Of a stretch of DNA of 64,000 nucleotides, positions 47,325 through 60,062 are shown in pieces. The notes below the pieces were generated by a model. The model saw only the letters and a program-made list of their open reading frames with translations. It was not told the origin of the DNA and did not search any database. The position numbers and the translations under genes are program-made. How positions within the stretch are numbered: the stretch's first letter is position 1; each line of letters opens with the position of its first letter. This DNA comes from Silene conica (Eukaryota > Streptophyta > Magnoliopsida > Caryophyllales > Caryophyllaceae). The DNA lies in assembly GCA_029255685.2 (NCBI GenBank), contig CM055313.2:77850641-77914640 (forward strand), read 5' to 3'.

Positions 47325-47888
47325 CTTAATTAACCCAAAAAACTCCCCCTCGACACCAAGTTGGTGAAATTTAGTTGGTAACCTACACATGTCGGAGTCT
47401 AATCGCACCCTTAATCATATTAATTAAACCCAAACAAACATAGAAGATGAAAACTTGGAAACTAAACATGTTTAAAAGGTAGATTAACACTAATAAGCAT
47501 ATAAATAAACAAACAATAATGAAAAACAAACACTAATTAGTCTATAACTAATACTAATAAGGATTATCTCATATAAAGAATCCATCCTATGCTTGGTCTT
47601 ACGATAATGCTCCATCCTATTAGTAATTCGAATTAAATCCATACTATGCTTGATATCTTCCAATATTAACCCAAGGAGACGGGCAACCTGTCTAACACAC
47701 CCTATTAAGAAAGTTAGATAGAAGTGTGTTGAACACATTTCAAACAAAAAACGCCATTTTTCTTTCGTCTGTTCATCTCCCAATTCCATCGCCATCCATA
47801 ACCATCATCATCCACCTTCAAATTTATTGGGCAATCTTCATCAATCTTCATCATCATCTTCTCCTTACCATACGCAACTGCAGCAACA
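47325..47888. other. Continuation of the older repeat, then leader of the transposase gene
   Basis: The first few hundred bases probably continue the Ty3-type LTR cut at 36354, with a pyrimidine-rich 'actccccctcg' near 47340. The last 150 bases, rich in 'ttcatcatc', read as a 5' UTR for the transposase gene that starts at 47889. No exact boundary was found. Confidence 0.4.
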
Positions 47889-50800
47889 ATGGTCATTGTA
47901 AGTGTTTCCTTTGACTTAAATCTTTCCAATTTAGAATTGAAGTGTAATCTTGTTATATTGTGTTAAATTACCATAATTTTGATGATATTCGTCTATAATC
48001 AAATGGGGCTAAGGTTAAAGGTTTTAAGTTTAATCATTTATGTTTTTGTTTGAAATGGGGCTAAGGTTAAGGGTTTTGAGTTTAATCATTATATTTGATT
48101 GTTAGTTTGATGAATTTAAGTTGATTGTTATTTGTTTCGTTAATTATGATTATCTAGGTAAGTCCTTGGGACATTGTTACACTGAATATTTGGTTTAGAG
48201 GTTCCTTTAGGAAAGGTGATGTGCATCTGATTTACAGTAGTAGATGTTTTAGGACTGCGGGTGTGGAGTGTGACGAGTTTTGTTGGTTTACTTTGCTTGA
48301 AGAGGCTAAGAAGTGTGGTTGTTTTACAAGAAATGTTGATGGGATTTTCTATCTGAGGCCTCAAGTTGGATTACAAAAGATTGAGAATGATAAGGATGTT
48401 TGGGACTATGAGTGAAGTGTCAATTGGGAAAAGAATTATTGAGTGTTATCTTGTTAGTGAGAGGGATATTCCAGAGGTCATGGAGTTGGTAAATTATAGT
48501 TCAATGGAGTTGATGACTGTTGTGCAGTTACCATCAAAGTTGACGCCTAGGAGAAAAGAACAAAGCAATGGTATAATGTCAATACTGGTATGAATAAGGG
48601 ACCACAAATTCATGAAACCCTAAACTCACCTAACACCATTAACTCTTCAAAACAGACAGCTCCATCTCAACAAAAACAAATCCTCTCATCTAAACAAAAA
48701 CAAACAACCCCAACTAAACCACCAGAAACAATCATATCTGAACAAATACAAAAGGTTGTAACTCCTATTGAATCGTTATTTGACTGCAATGACACAAGAA
48801 TAGGAGATCTGTTTGACAAATATGAGGAAGAGGCTGAAAGGGCTGGGTTAAATACCCATGATGAGGTTGAGTGGGATGATTTGAGTGAAAGTGAGGATCC
48901 TGGGTATGAACCTGAAGAAGATGATGACAGTGATGATGGGGAATCTAGTGAGCTAGAGTTAACTGATGATGAGTTAATTGAAATAGAGGTGTTGAATGAA
49001 GAAGTAGAGAATTTTATTGAGAAAGAAATTGAGTCAGAAGACATTTCTGATGAGGAGTTTCAAGTAGCTAGGGAGAAGGTTAAAAGTTGGAATGCAAATG
49101 CTTTGAAAATAACAAGACAACTTCAGATTGGGGTTGTTACTATCTTATTACCTGGACAAGAGCAGGCAGTTGAAGTAGATGAGGAATGTGAAGTAGGGAG
49201 ACATGGTGAAGATGGTATAATAAGTGATTTTGACAATAGTGGGGATGAAATTCGCACCCCTGGTAACAGTGAAGAAGATTTTGTGCCTGGTAAAAGAAAG
49301 AAGAATACAGTGCCAGAAGTAGATCAGAAGACTGATTTCAGTAAGTTCAGATGGTGTGTTGGGATTAGGTTTGCAAATAAAGAGATTTTTATAGACTGTG
49401 TGACTAGGTATGCGATAGCTCAAGGAAGAAATCTCACTTTTGATAAGAGTGGCAAAGGTAGAGGTCAAAGGTTTGGGGTGAGATGTGTTCCAGGATGTCC
49501 ATTCAGAATGTATGCTAGTTGGGATAAACAAGGAGTCTGTATGTTGGTGAAATCTGTTGACCCACATCATACCTGCCAGAGAAACATGGAAAGGAACAGG
49601 CAACTGAAGTCAACCTGGCCAGCCTCTGAGATCATTGACACTGTTAGGACGGCATATATGGTAATTATTAAGAGAAATTATGCATATAAGGTGAAGTACA
49701 TTGCTCATAGATAGCTCCATGGTTTAATGAAAGATCATTACAACAAAATGGGTAGTTATATACAAGCTTTGAAAGAGGGAGATCCAAACAGTATCTTCAT
49801 ATTGCACACAGTTCCTGGTAGAGATAAGGTTCTTGTTTTTCAAAGGTTTTTTGTTTGTTTTCATGCTCTGAGACAAGGGTGGCTGACTGGGTGTAGAAGA
49901 GTATTGTCTGTTGACTCTTGTTTCTTGAAAACATTTCTGGGAGGGCAATTAATAGCAGCAAATGGTAGGGATGCTAATGAGCAAATGTATCCATTAACTT
50001 GGGCTGTAGTAGAAGGTGAAAACAATGCTAGTTATGAATGGTTTTTTAAGGAATTGAAAAAGGCCTTAGGAGAGGAAGATGATGATGGGTGGACAGTAAT
50101 ATCAGATCAGCATCAGGTATGGTTTTTTAACACACTTAATAAAGTTAATGTTATTTATTTGTTACAAAAGTTAATCCTCATTATTTGATGCAGAGCATTG
50201 TTACAATGGTGGCACAAGAACTCCCTAAGGCAGAGTACATACATTGTGTCAGTCATATCTTTGCAAACTGGCACAAGACTTATAAGGGGGATGAGATGAA
50301 ATTGTGCTTTTGGAATTGTGCCATGGCATACAACACAGCTAATTTTGATGAAGCGGTAAGTGCTATGAGAGAGGTGGACAACGGGGCAGCTGAAGCTTTC
50401 TTAGTTTGCAATCCTTCACTCTTTTGTAGGGCATTTATCAGTACCAAGTCCAAGAGTGATGTAATCGTGAACAACATGGCAGAGACATTTAATGCGTACA
50501 TTATAGAAGCTAGAGCTAAGAATTTATTGTATATGCTTGAGGACATTAGGACATCCATCATGACCAGGATGATGTCCAAAAAAACTGAAATGGAGAAGAA
50601 GACATTGACAGTATGTCCTAGAGTTCAGGCCAGATTAGAAGAAGCCAAGGATAAATGTGCTAACTATCGTGTTTTTCCATCAACAACCACTTTATTTCAA
50701 GTGAGACAAGGCATAGATGAGGTAAATGTTGATTTGATTGCAAGGACATGTACTTGTAAGAGATGGGACTTGACTGGTATCCCATGTAGTCATGCTGTAG

Positions 50801-51350
50801 CTGTCATCTTTGAAATGCATGGTCAACCTGAAGATTATGTTGATGATATGTACAAGAAGGAGGCTTATTTGTTGAGCTACAATGGTTCAATTGGCCCTTG
50901 TCCTGGCCAAAGACATTGGCCTAAGGTTTCCATGACTTTAAATCCCCCACCAATAAAAGTTGGACCTGGCAGGCCACGAAAGGAGAGAAGAAGGGATCCA
51001 CATGAGGACCCTAAAAATCCTGGCAAATTGAATAAGCATGCCCTACTTATGACTTGCTCCATTTGCAAGTCCACTTCACACAACAAAAGAAGATGTCCTA
51101 ATAAGGACAATGTTGTTGAGCCACCAACAAAGAGAGCAAAGGGTAGACCAAGAAGCAACAACTTACAGATGGAAAAAGTGGCTACTACATCTAACCCTCA
51201 TGATGCTGTAACTGCACAGCCCTCTAGAATTGGAAGAGGTGGAAGAGTATAAGGGCTGGTAGAGGAACAACCAGAGGAAGGGGTGACAAATATGCAACAA
51301 GAGGAAGGGCTGGTGGAAGAGGAAGTGTAAACTCATATACCTATCATTGA
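47889..51350 (+). pseudogene. MuDR-like (MULE) transposase gene, damaged
   Basis: Exons: 47889-47897 ('MVI'), 48158-50116 and 50194 to about 51350, with GT-AG introns of 260 and 77 bp. The N-terminal PB1-like domain of MuDR proteins is at 48158-48550. An acidic linker is followed by the MuDR zinc-binding domain (about 49340-49610, 'CPFRMYASW'). The DDE transposase core has Asp in 'VDSCFLK' (49913) and Asp in 'ISDQHQ' (50105). Then come a SWIM zinc finger ('CTCKRWDLTGIPCSH'), an AT-hook-like 'GRPRKERRR' and a CCHC knuckle ('CSICKSTSHNKRRC'). Lesions: the frame shifts near 48400 and returns near 48550, an in-frame TAG lies at 49712-49714, and a frame slip near 51250 hides a Gly/Arg-rich tail ('RGRAGGRGS') ending at 51350. 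Terminal inverted repeats could not be found. It is a recent but inactive transposase gene. Confidence 0.88.
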
Positions 51351-51352
51351 GT

Positions 51353-51600
51353 TTAAGGATAATTCGTTGGTCACGATCTTTTGCTTATGATGGGTCCACT
51401 GTTATAAGCCGAGTCTGGTACGCTAGGCCTGCCTTATTTAAGGCCAGTTAAGGGTTAGTGGGTGTGCCCAACTTGGCCCGCTAAACCCGTTTTATTCAAG
51501 GGTTAGTTAAGGGCTTAGTGTGGTGTGCTCGGCCCGTGGCCAGCTCAATTGACTTTAAGGATAATTCCTAGGTCACGATATTTTGCTTTAGAGGGTGAAA
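51353..51600. repeat. 193-bp tandem repeat family (right part)
   Basis: One unit plus a partial one of the repeat seen at 35270-35653. Shared blocks include 'ggtcacgatcttttgctta', 'gctaggcctgccttattta' and 'tgtgcccaacttggcccg'. It begins directly after the transposase stop codon. Confidence 0.85.
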
Positions 51601-51625
51601 GTTGGTCAAAATAATTAGGGTGCAA

Positions 51626-52095
51626 TTAAGACCATCCCCAAGCAAGGTATGAGGGTGGTTATGACCTTATTTGGTCATGGTTAATTAGATGATTAAGTTA
51701 ATTAATTGGTGATCATTTTGTTAATTTGTGACCATATGCTTCACAAAGGTCAATTTGTGATCATTGTTGAACAAAATTGACCATATTTGTGATCACGTAG
51801 TACAACTTTTATTAGTTCAAGAATAAAAAAATTAAAAAATGATAGGTAAGAGAAAAGTTTTGGTGGGGTAGAAAATGTGGTAAATGATTGAAAATATTGG
51901 AAATTGTAAAAATTATTTAGTTGATGACATAGGTCGTGACCTTTTGCTTGAGAGGGGAAAGTAGGTTTAGATAAATAAGGTGAGATTAATATTAAAATCG
52001 GGTCGCGACCTAATTATCACGACCATTACTTGGGGATGGTAGTAAAAATGTTGTTGACCCGATTAACTAAACATTCTGCTTCGGGATGGTCTTAA
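51626..52095. mobile_element. MITE with TTAAGACCATCCC ends
   Basis: The left end 'ttaagaccatccccaagca' is mirrored by 'cttcgggatggtcttaa' at the right. Internal 'ttggggatggt' near 52030 and repeated 'gtgatca' and 'gaccata' motifs suggest subterminal repeats. Length is 470 bp with no coding content. Confidence 0.7.
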
Positions 52096-52248
52096 GGAAT
52101 AAATTCTTCAACTATGTGCATTATTTAGTGGAATTTATAAGCATTTATCAATGTAAGTTAATGTATTCGAGAGTGAATAAACACATTAATGGGTAGATGA
52201 ATGATTTTTTGTTTCAAAGGCAGGTCATTTAAAAATAGTTATTCTTGA

Positions 52249-53146
52249 GTGATACCGTTTCAGATGGTAAGATGGTTGAAAATAAAGTTCCTTTATTAGT
52301 AATAAAAAGATAGGATCGTACTTTTTCACATACGAATTTTACTCTTTCACATTCGTAAATTATGTTTTTTACCCCTTTTATTTTTTAATCATCTCTCAAG
52401 TCTCATCCTCCCTACTTTATTCGCCACTGCCGCCAACGCCTCCGTTCCCCTACCTAATCACCACCAACCACCCATGTTACCAGCGATTCCATCAGAGAGA
52501 CTATCAATTTTTCCGAACCGCAATTCCAACAACGAACCACCCTTCAAGCATCCCCAATCACAATCAATGCAATCCCCGTACATCACCATCCTCCTTGTTC
52601 TTCCATGTATGTAAAATTCATTATTAAGTCATAAATTAAAAAAAGAAAAAAGTCTTGAATGCATGCCGAATTGAAATCTGCCGCACATTCAATGATTGTG
52701 TTGGAACAGTGTTATGGTTTTTCTATTGTCTATGAATACAACAGTATAACTTTTAGGAATTAGTTGCTTAGATTCTGGGTTGCTTAGATTCTGGGTACAC
52801 ATGTACGAAGACGAAGGATTGAATATATAGTTCTGTTTTTAATTTTACAAATCAACGGACAAAACAATTTATGGTGCAATTTTGTGTATCAAAAAGCAAA
52901 GTAATATAGTCTAGATTGAAGTAACTACTAGTTTAATATGAGAATTAATATACACAATTGAATAATTTGATATAAATTTAATTAGGTTTTAGGAGAATTT
53001 GGAAAATAAAAAAGTAAGGTTATTTTTACTTGAGGGAAGGGTAATGATTGGAAATATTGTGGAAAAAATGTATGTGAAAGAGTAAAAGTAGTATGTGAAA
53101 GAGTAATTCCGAAAATACTTTTTTTAATAAAAATAAACGGTATCAC
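52249..53146. mobile_element. Non-autonomous element with GTGATACCGTTT ends
   Basis: The left end GTGATACCGTTT is mirrored at 53135-53146. Just inside, 'ctttttcacatacgaatttt' and 'ctctttcacattcg' on the left are mirrored on the right by two 'gtatgtgaaagagtaa' copies, giving imperfect inverted repeats of about 100 bp. The centre (about 52380-52620) is C-rich and may be captured host sequence, but no protein match is recognised. A right-end relic also occurs at about 54045-54095. Confidence 0.6.
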
Positions 53147-54841
53147 GGTCTTATTCTATAACTTGTGATTTAAAAAATGCGTAGAGATGGTTGAGTTAAT
53201 TGAGTTTAAAACTTATGGAAGATTAAATAGATTTATATAGGAAAATAAGTGAATTAATTCAAGGTCATGTAAAAATAAATTGATAATAAGTGGATAATTA
53301 TATGGATATGCCATATTAAATTCACATTTATTAGATACTCTCTCTAATCCAAGCAAATTGTAACATTTGTTTTTTGACACTATTTATGGTTATATAGAAT
53401 GTGAGATCTTATTTGACTTATTGTGATTGATGATATAAAAATATTGATTTTTTCATAATAATGTGTAATCAAAGATATTCGTGATGCAAACTGTATCTCA
53501 AGAAATATGATAAAACAAATTTTACCATTTGTATTAACAGTTGGTCTTACTTTAGACGATAATTTTGATTTGAAACAATAAGACGGGATTTTGTAACAAT
53601 TTTAAAGTCAAATATGACCATTATTGACAAACAGGTTATCATAAGCTGTAACATTAACCACACTATTGTGGTTACATTTAACTATAAAATGGTCACATAT
53701 GGTCCGTCTGAAGCTTCAGACCAAAAGTGACAGTGTAAAATAAGAATTTGTGTTGTATTAATAACGGGGAGTATATTTTTTTAATTAGATTTTATAAAAA
53801 AAAGTACTTGATAATACACCAGTAAAATATGAATTTAATATTTTTAATAAAACGTATTTATAATCGTGAATAAACAATATTGACTCAATGGTTGGAGAAT
53901 TGTAATCCATTATTTAAGTTTTTAGAATAATTGATTCAATTGTAGGGTAAAAATTCATACATAAGAGTTGTTTTGTTTAGGTTCAAAAGGGAGAGTTTAG
54001 GTTTAGAAAAAAAGGGTAGAAGATGAAAATTTTATAAAAATGCGTATGTAAAAGAGTAAAATTCGTATGTGAAAAAGTAATTCCGTTTTATTAAGCAGTA
54101 ATGCAGCATGTAAAAATTTTGGTAGAATGCAACCATAAAGAAAAAACTAGACCTATTAGGCCCAATAACAAGTTACGTTGCGCAACGTTGAGGACTAAAC
54201 AAGTGCTATGATATAAGTTTACGAATGGGCCAATTTAATAGTGCTTTGAAACTCTTTGTCAGATCTACACTTATAACTTATAACTAACCTAACCTAACAA
54301 AATAAACTAAACTTGAAAACCGATTGATAATCTATCAAACATTCAAAATGAGTTATTTGAATAGTATCGGGAATAAAATTCAATCTACTCGAAGAGTAAT
54401 TCATCCAAATTTATTAATAACTGGATAATACCCGATGTGAATATATTCAAATTTATAATAACTAAACCGATAAAACTCAATTAAAAATATTTATTTTCTC
54501 ATTAAAAACACATATTCTAGCTTTTTTTTTTCATTAATTCTTTATTTATTATTAATATTATAAATTATTATATTCAAATTAAAAAGCACAAAGACATTTA
54601 AGCTAGTATTTTTTGCCTTTAGCTCAAGTAAATTATGGATCGAAATTCAATCGAGGTTTACAAGATTTAAGCTGACTGATCTGAATGTCTCCTTTACCAA
54701 ATCCATGTGAAAGACATAAAATTTAGGACATGGTTTCAAATAGCATATGATTTTATCAAACAAAGTAGTTTTCTTTGTTGTTGGAAATAACACTTCACAA
54801 ATTATTCAACAACCATTTCAAATTTTGACTCTCTGAAGTTT
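53147..54841. other. AT-rich intergenic spacer
   Basis: No ORF, repeat boundary or RNA gene recognised, apart from the relic at about 54045-54095 of the element at 52249. Confidence 0.6.
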
Positions 54842-54917
54842 ATACATGACACGACTGTTTCAACCCTATTAAAAATTATCAAAATGGTCTAACTAATACA
54901 GTAAGGAAGTCGGGATC

Positions 54918-55174
54918 TGTGAAAACATGGAGACATGGATGAGCTTATAGCAATGGTGATGATAAACGCCATTGATGATTGTTGCAGTTTAACAAAGAGT
55001 TTTAGAGAGGATATGTGATAAGAGAAAGAGTAGTGAATGAATTAATTAATGAGTATGTACAAGGAGTTGGTTATATACAGTAGAGTAGTTTGTTGTAACA
55101 GAATTCTAACAGAATAACAGAATTGTAACTAACTACAACTAACTACTCTTTCTAACTAACCACTATATTTCACA
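54918..55174 (-). repeat. 3' LTR of the degenerate Copia element
   Basis: Starts TGTGAAAACATGG and ends TTTCACA. It lacks 7 bases present in the other LTR near 59910. Confidence 0.95.
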
Positions 55175-55184
55175 TCCCCCTCTC
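55175..55184 (-). other. Polypurine tract of the degenerate Copia element
   Basis: The minus-strand GAGAGGGGGA lies directly inside the 3' LTR and overlaps the end of the pol stop codon. Confidence 0.8.
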
Positions 55185-58100
55185 AAGGTGGGTTTGCTAG
55201 ATGAGGGTCAAATAGTAAACCCAACTTGGAAGCAAGGAAAAAATGTTGCTGATTCCCCAGTGGTTTAGTTAACAAATCAGCCAGTTGCATGCTAGACTTC
55301 ACATGTGTAGTTGCTATGATCCCTTCCTGTACTTTCTCACGAATATAATGACAATCGATATTGAGATTTTGGTGCGTTCATGGAATACGGGGTTAGCTGC
55401 TATGTGTTGGGCAGACTTGTTATCACAAAACATTTGGACAGGAAGAACAACCTGTACACCAAAATCCTTCAGTAAACTCTGCAACCATACTATCTCTCCT
55501 ACAGTATAAGACATTGCCCTATATTCTGACTCAGCAGATGACTTGGAGACTGTCTTCTGTTTCTTCGTCTTCCAAGATATAAGTGATTTGCCAAGGAAAG
55601 TGCACTGACCCGTGATAGACCTGCAACTAAATTGACAAGCACCCCAATCTGCATCACAATAGCTTGTGAGAGTCAAGTGATTATCTGCTGGATAAAAAAG
55701 AGCTGCATCTCGTGTTCCTTGAAGGTATTTGAGAACATGATTAACAACTTGTAGATGAGGTTCTCTGGGAGCACTAAGGAATTGGCTTAAATGTTATACA
55801 GAATAAGCCAAATCAGGTCTAGTGAGGTTGAGATAGAGTAGTTTTCCCACTAGCTTCCTATAAACTTCTGGTTCTGTGAGAAGAATGCCTTCATCAGTGG
55901 AAAGCTTAAGTCCTCTAGGCAGAGGGAAAAGAGCAGGCTTGCAATTTGTCATGCCAGCATCATAAAGAAGATCTGCAACATACTTTCTCTGATTCAAGAG
56001 TATTCCCTCATTTGATCTTGTCACCTCAAGACCAAGAAAATATCTTATATCCCCTAAATCCTTGATTGTGAATGCAGAATCAAGGACTCCCTTCAAATGA
56101 GTAGTATAAGAAGTGTCTGATCCCGTGATCAGTAAATCATCAACATAAACAAGTACAACAGTGAATGACTCATGCTGACTTCTGATGAACAAGGAATAGT
56201 CTGACTTGGATTGAGAAACCTTGAGCAATGAGGAGCTTAGACAATTCTAAGTTCCATTGTCGAGAGGCTTCTTTAAGCCCATAGAGTGACTTCTTGAGTC
56301 TGCAAACTTGACCATTCAATGCCTTGGTAAAACCCTCAGGAGGTTGCATATAAACCTCTTCTTCCAAGAACCCATGTAGAAATGCATTGTTAATGTCCAA
56401 TTGTTTGATTTCCCAACCCTTGGCAGCAGCAATGGCTAATAATACTCTAACTGTTGTAAACTTAGCAACAGGAGAGAAAGTGTGCTTAAAATCTTTCCCT
56501 TCAATCTGATTGTAACCTTTGGCTACTAAGCGAGCCTTTTATCGCTCAATGGTACCATTTGCTCTGTGTTTAATCTTAAACACCCACTTTGAACCAATAG
56601 CCTTGAAGCCATTTGGTAATTGAACAAGATCACATGTCCCATTTGCCTCTAAAGCCTCCAATTCTAATTGCATGGTCTTTATCCATTTAGGATCCCAATT
56701 GGCCTGTTTATATGTAAATGGTTCATGTATAGAGAGAACATTGTTCAGAGAAGCTCTGAGTTCATTTGGGTATGTGTTCACATCAAATACAGAGAAAGCA
56801 GATGAAGGAGCAGCAGCTTTTAGGGTTGGACAAACAAAATCTTGAAGGTTATTTGTTGGTTTGCTAACCCTGCTTGATTTCCTGGAGGGTTCTAATGAAA
56901 CACCATAATGTTCATTGCCAGTATTAGGTGGTATAAAAGGTGGTATAGGAGCAGCAGTATGCTGATTACTAGTAGTTTCAGGAATGGGAACAGCAGTACG
57001 TTGATTACTGGTAGCTTCAGGAATTGGATCAGGTATACCAGTTTGAATTTCATTAGTAGATTGACTAAGATGACTTTCACCAGGAAATTCAGGGATATGA
57101 GACCACATCTCAGTGGCAGTAACATGAGTAGTGCTCATATAGGGAAAAATAGTCTCATTAAAGACCACATCTCTACTCACTATGATCTTATGTTCAACAA
57201 ATACACACCTTCTAGCCTTGGGATCAAACTTATCCCTTTGTCTAGATGGAATTAGAGCAAAGCATAAGCATCCCAAGATTCTTAACTCATCATATTTTGG
57301 TTCCTTCTTCAGTAAAACCTCATAAGGTGTCTGCCATCCCAGAATAACTGATGGCAGCTTGTTGATAATATGGGTGGCTGCAAGAAGGCACTCTCCCCAA
57401 AACTTCTTAGGTAATCCAGCATATAACCTCATAGCTCTAGCTGTTTCAACTAGATGTCTATGTTTGCGCTCAACTCTCCCATTTTGTTGGGGTACACCGG
57501 GTATGCTTCGTTGATGCATTATCCCCTTACTTGCAAACAACTTAGAACAGACTTCTTGAACCACTTCTGTCCCATTATCACTCCTCACTACTTTTACTGT
57601 GGTGTTATACTGATTTGTCACTTGAGAGAAGAAATTATCAATGACAGTTGAAATAAACTCCTTGGTTTTCAAAAGAAAAGTCCAAGTGATCCTTATATGA
57701 TCATCTACTATATTCAGAAAATAATGGGCTCCAGTAATGGTGGCTATCTTATATGGCCCCCCATAAATCAACATGAATTAAATCAAAGGGTTTGACTGCT
57801 CTAGAAGAGTCTTTCAAAGGGTAACTTGTGCATCTTTGCAGAAATACAAGTTTAACAATTATAGTCCTTCAAGTCCAAATTATTCATTTCTGGTATATGT
57901 TTCATTTTTACAACTGATGTATGACCAAGACGAGCATGAAACAAATCCACTTTGCTGTGACTATTACATTAGTCATTAGCAGAACATAAAAAACTACTCA
58001 TAGAATTATTATGATTGATGACTGCTGCATGCTCTAAATGTGAAGGAGACTGTTTGAACTTGTACAGACCTCCCTGTTTTGGACACACGACCACAATCCT

Positions 58101-58690
58101 CTTATCCAGGGCATGTATAACACACTTATTGTCATCAAAAAATGTTGTCATACCAGAATGAACAGACAATTTCGCAATGGACAATAGGTTGTATCTAAAG
58201 TCTGGCACAAATAACACTCCTGACAACATAATTCCTGAGTGTAAACTAATATCACCAGAATGGATAACAAGTTTGGTTGTTCCATCAGGAAGTCCTATCA
58301 AGGTAGGTTTTGACATTAGACTCAGATTTGTGAATAAATGTTTCTGGGATGTCACATGGTCTGTGGCACCAGTATCAAGTATCCACTCTATTTGATTAAA
58401 ACAAAAAGAGTCTGAAATAGCATTTGTGGCCAGAATTATCCTGCAAAGTTTACAGATGCAGAGGAGTATTGCATTCCATTGTCCTGATTATTGGAGATGG
58501 CTTGCATAACTTGCTGATATATGGCATTTACCAAAGCTGGATCCACCTTTGGTTGCCCATATCCCCTGCTACAACCACCTTTGTCTGTTTCAAGAGGATC
58601 ATCCTGCATATCTACAGCATTCGCAGCAAATCTCTGATTCTGATTCTGAGAATTGTCCTTCTGATTTGCACCAGCCTTTCTGGATAGGTA
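55183..58690 (-). pseudogene. Copia pol, multiply broken
   Basis: Pieces in changing frames still give the Copia order: protease ('DTGATDHVT', near 58360), pre-integrase region, integrase ('VRSDNGTEV', 'PQQNGRVERK'), reverse transcriptase ('[10 protein letters not shown]', catalytic 'YVDDLLITG') and RNase H ('DADWGA', 'KSSAESEYRAM'), ending at a stop at 55183. Visible lesions are a frame change near 58443, a frame slip in a run of G near 57757, an in-frame TAA at 56539-56541, and frame changes near 56230 and between 55676 and 55794. It cannot encode a working polyprotein. Confidence 0.93.
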
Positions 58691-59596
58691 TCATGTGCGA
58701 AGCTCTGGATGGAGTACAAAGCAGGTTTCAACAGTATGACCTCCTTTGTTACAAGATGTACACCACCTATCATTATATTTGGCTTTCTTATTGTTGTCTT
58801 TCTTCCAAACATTCCAAGGAGCCTGGTTTCCTTCATTTCTAACTCCTTGAGACTTCACGGCTGCTAAAACACTAACATCTTGTCCAGGTTGAAGTATTTG
58901 AGATATATTCTTCTGACTTTCCACTTGTTGCAGAATAGAGTAGGCCTTGTTTATGTTAGGCAAGGGATCCATAGAGAGGATATTAGTTCTTAGATTCTCA
59001 TATGAATTGTTTAATCCCATCATGAAGGTGATCAACTTCTCCCTGGATGCTACTTCCAACATTTTCTTCAGAATATTACAGGTGCATTTGTCAAGAGCTC
59101 CACAGTCACAATCAGGAAACGCCTCAATTTCATCAATATCATCCCAGCGTCTCTTGAGATTAGTGTAATACACAGCAATAGAATCATTCTCCTGAGTAAT
59201 ATTCCTTATCTCCTTCTTCAACTGGAAAAGTAAAGGTCCATTAGATTGACCATACCTCTCCCGAATTTCCGTCCATAACAGAACAACAGACTTAGCAGAT
59301 ATGTAAGCCTCTTTGATTCCTGGAGAAATTGTATTAACAATCCAGCATCGCACCATAGAATCACTCCTAAGCCACATGTTAAACTTTGACGAATTTAAAG
59401 CAGGTTTCGTCATCGATCCTTCAACAAAACCTCGCATGTTCTTTGATTCAAGCGCCAGAAGCATTCCTCTACTCCAGTGAGCATAATTCCGTCCATTGAA
59501 GACAGTTTCAAGTAATTTCATTCTAGAATAATCTGATGTGGAAAGAAATAGAGGATCATCATACGAATTGTTGATGACAGTTGTAGATTCTGGCAT
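58691..59596 (-). pseudogene. Copia gag with premature stop
   Basis: 301 codons with the Copia gag signature ('FNGRNYAHWSRGM', 'LLWTEIRERYGQ', 'FMMGLN') and a zinc knuckle 'CTSCNKGGHTVETC' near the end. The TGA at 58691-58693 is in frame with further coding sequence that continues to about 58440, so it looks like a nonsense change (a CGA codon would fit) rather than the natural end. Confidence 0.88.
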
Positions 59597-59786
59597 TTTG
59601 ATTGATTCTCATATGAAAGAGGAGAAATCAGATGATTAATCAGAAGGAAACAGAAGATGAAATCAAAGAATGAAGGAACGAACAGAATTCGTTAAAACCT
59701 AATTTTTAGGGAGTTTGTTTTTGTGAAAAAAAAAATACGGAAGCAAGAAACGAATTTCTTAAGGAAAGAGACAGGTATCTAAACCT

Positions 59787-59798
59787 GCTCTGATACCA
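59787..59798 (-). other. Primer-binding site, initiator tRNA-Met, of the degenerate Copia element
   Basis: The minus-strand TGGTATCAGAGC directly abuts the 5' LTR, the same primer type as in the Sirevirus at 45952. Confidence 0.95.
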
Positions 59799-60062
59799 TG
59801 TGAAAACATGGAGACATGGATGAGCTTATAGCAATGGTGATGATAAACGTCATTGATGATTGTTGCAGTTTAACAGAGAGTTTTAGAGAGGATATGTGAT
59901 GAGAGAAAGAGTAAATAAAAGTGAATGAATTAATTAATGAGTATGTACAAGGAGTTGGTTATATACAGTAGAGTAGTTTGTTGTAACAGAATTCTAACAG
60001 AATAACAGAATTGTAACTAACTACAACTAACTACTCTTTCTAACTAACCACTATATTTCACA
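59799..60062 (-). repeat. 5' LTR of the degenerate Copia element
   Basis: 264 bp with TG...CA ends. A TATATAA motif on the minus strand (59959-59965) is the likely promoter TATA box. Confidence 0.95.

Larger units (their letters stand above)
54918..60062 (-). mobile_element. Full-length but degenerate Copia retrotransposon
   Basis: A 5145-bp minus-strand element with LTRs of 257 bp (left) and 264 bp (right), target-site duplication GGATC (54913-54917 and 60063-60067), iMet primer-binding site and polypurine tract. Gag and pol carry several stops and frameshifts. The LTRs differ by at least three substitutions and a 7-bp indel, so it is clearly older than the Sirevirus at 36355. It is smaller than the Sirevirus and has no extra ORF. 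Confidence 0.95.

Noticed and set aside
47889..51350. A domesticated MULE-derived host gene (MUSTANG or FAR1-like)
   Set aside because: An in-frame stop, frame slips and surrounding repeats point to a transposon copy, not a gene under selection.
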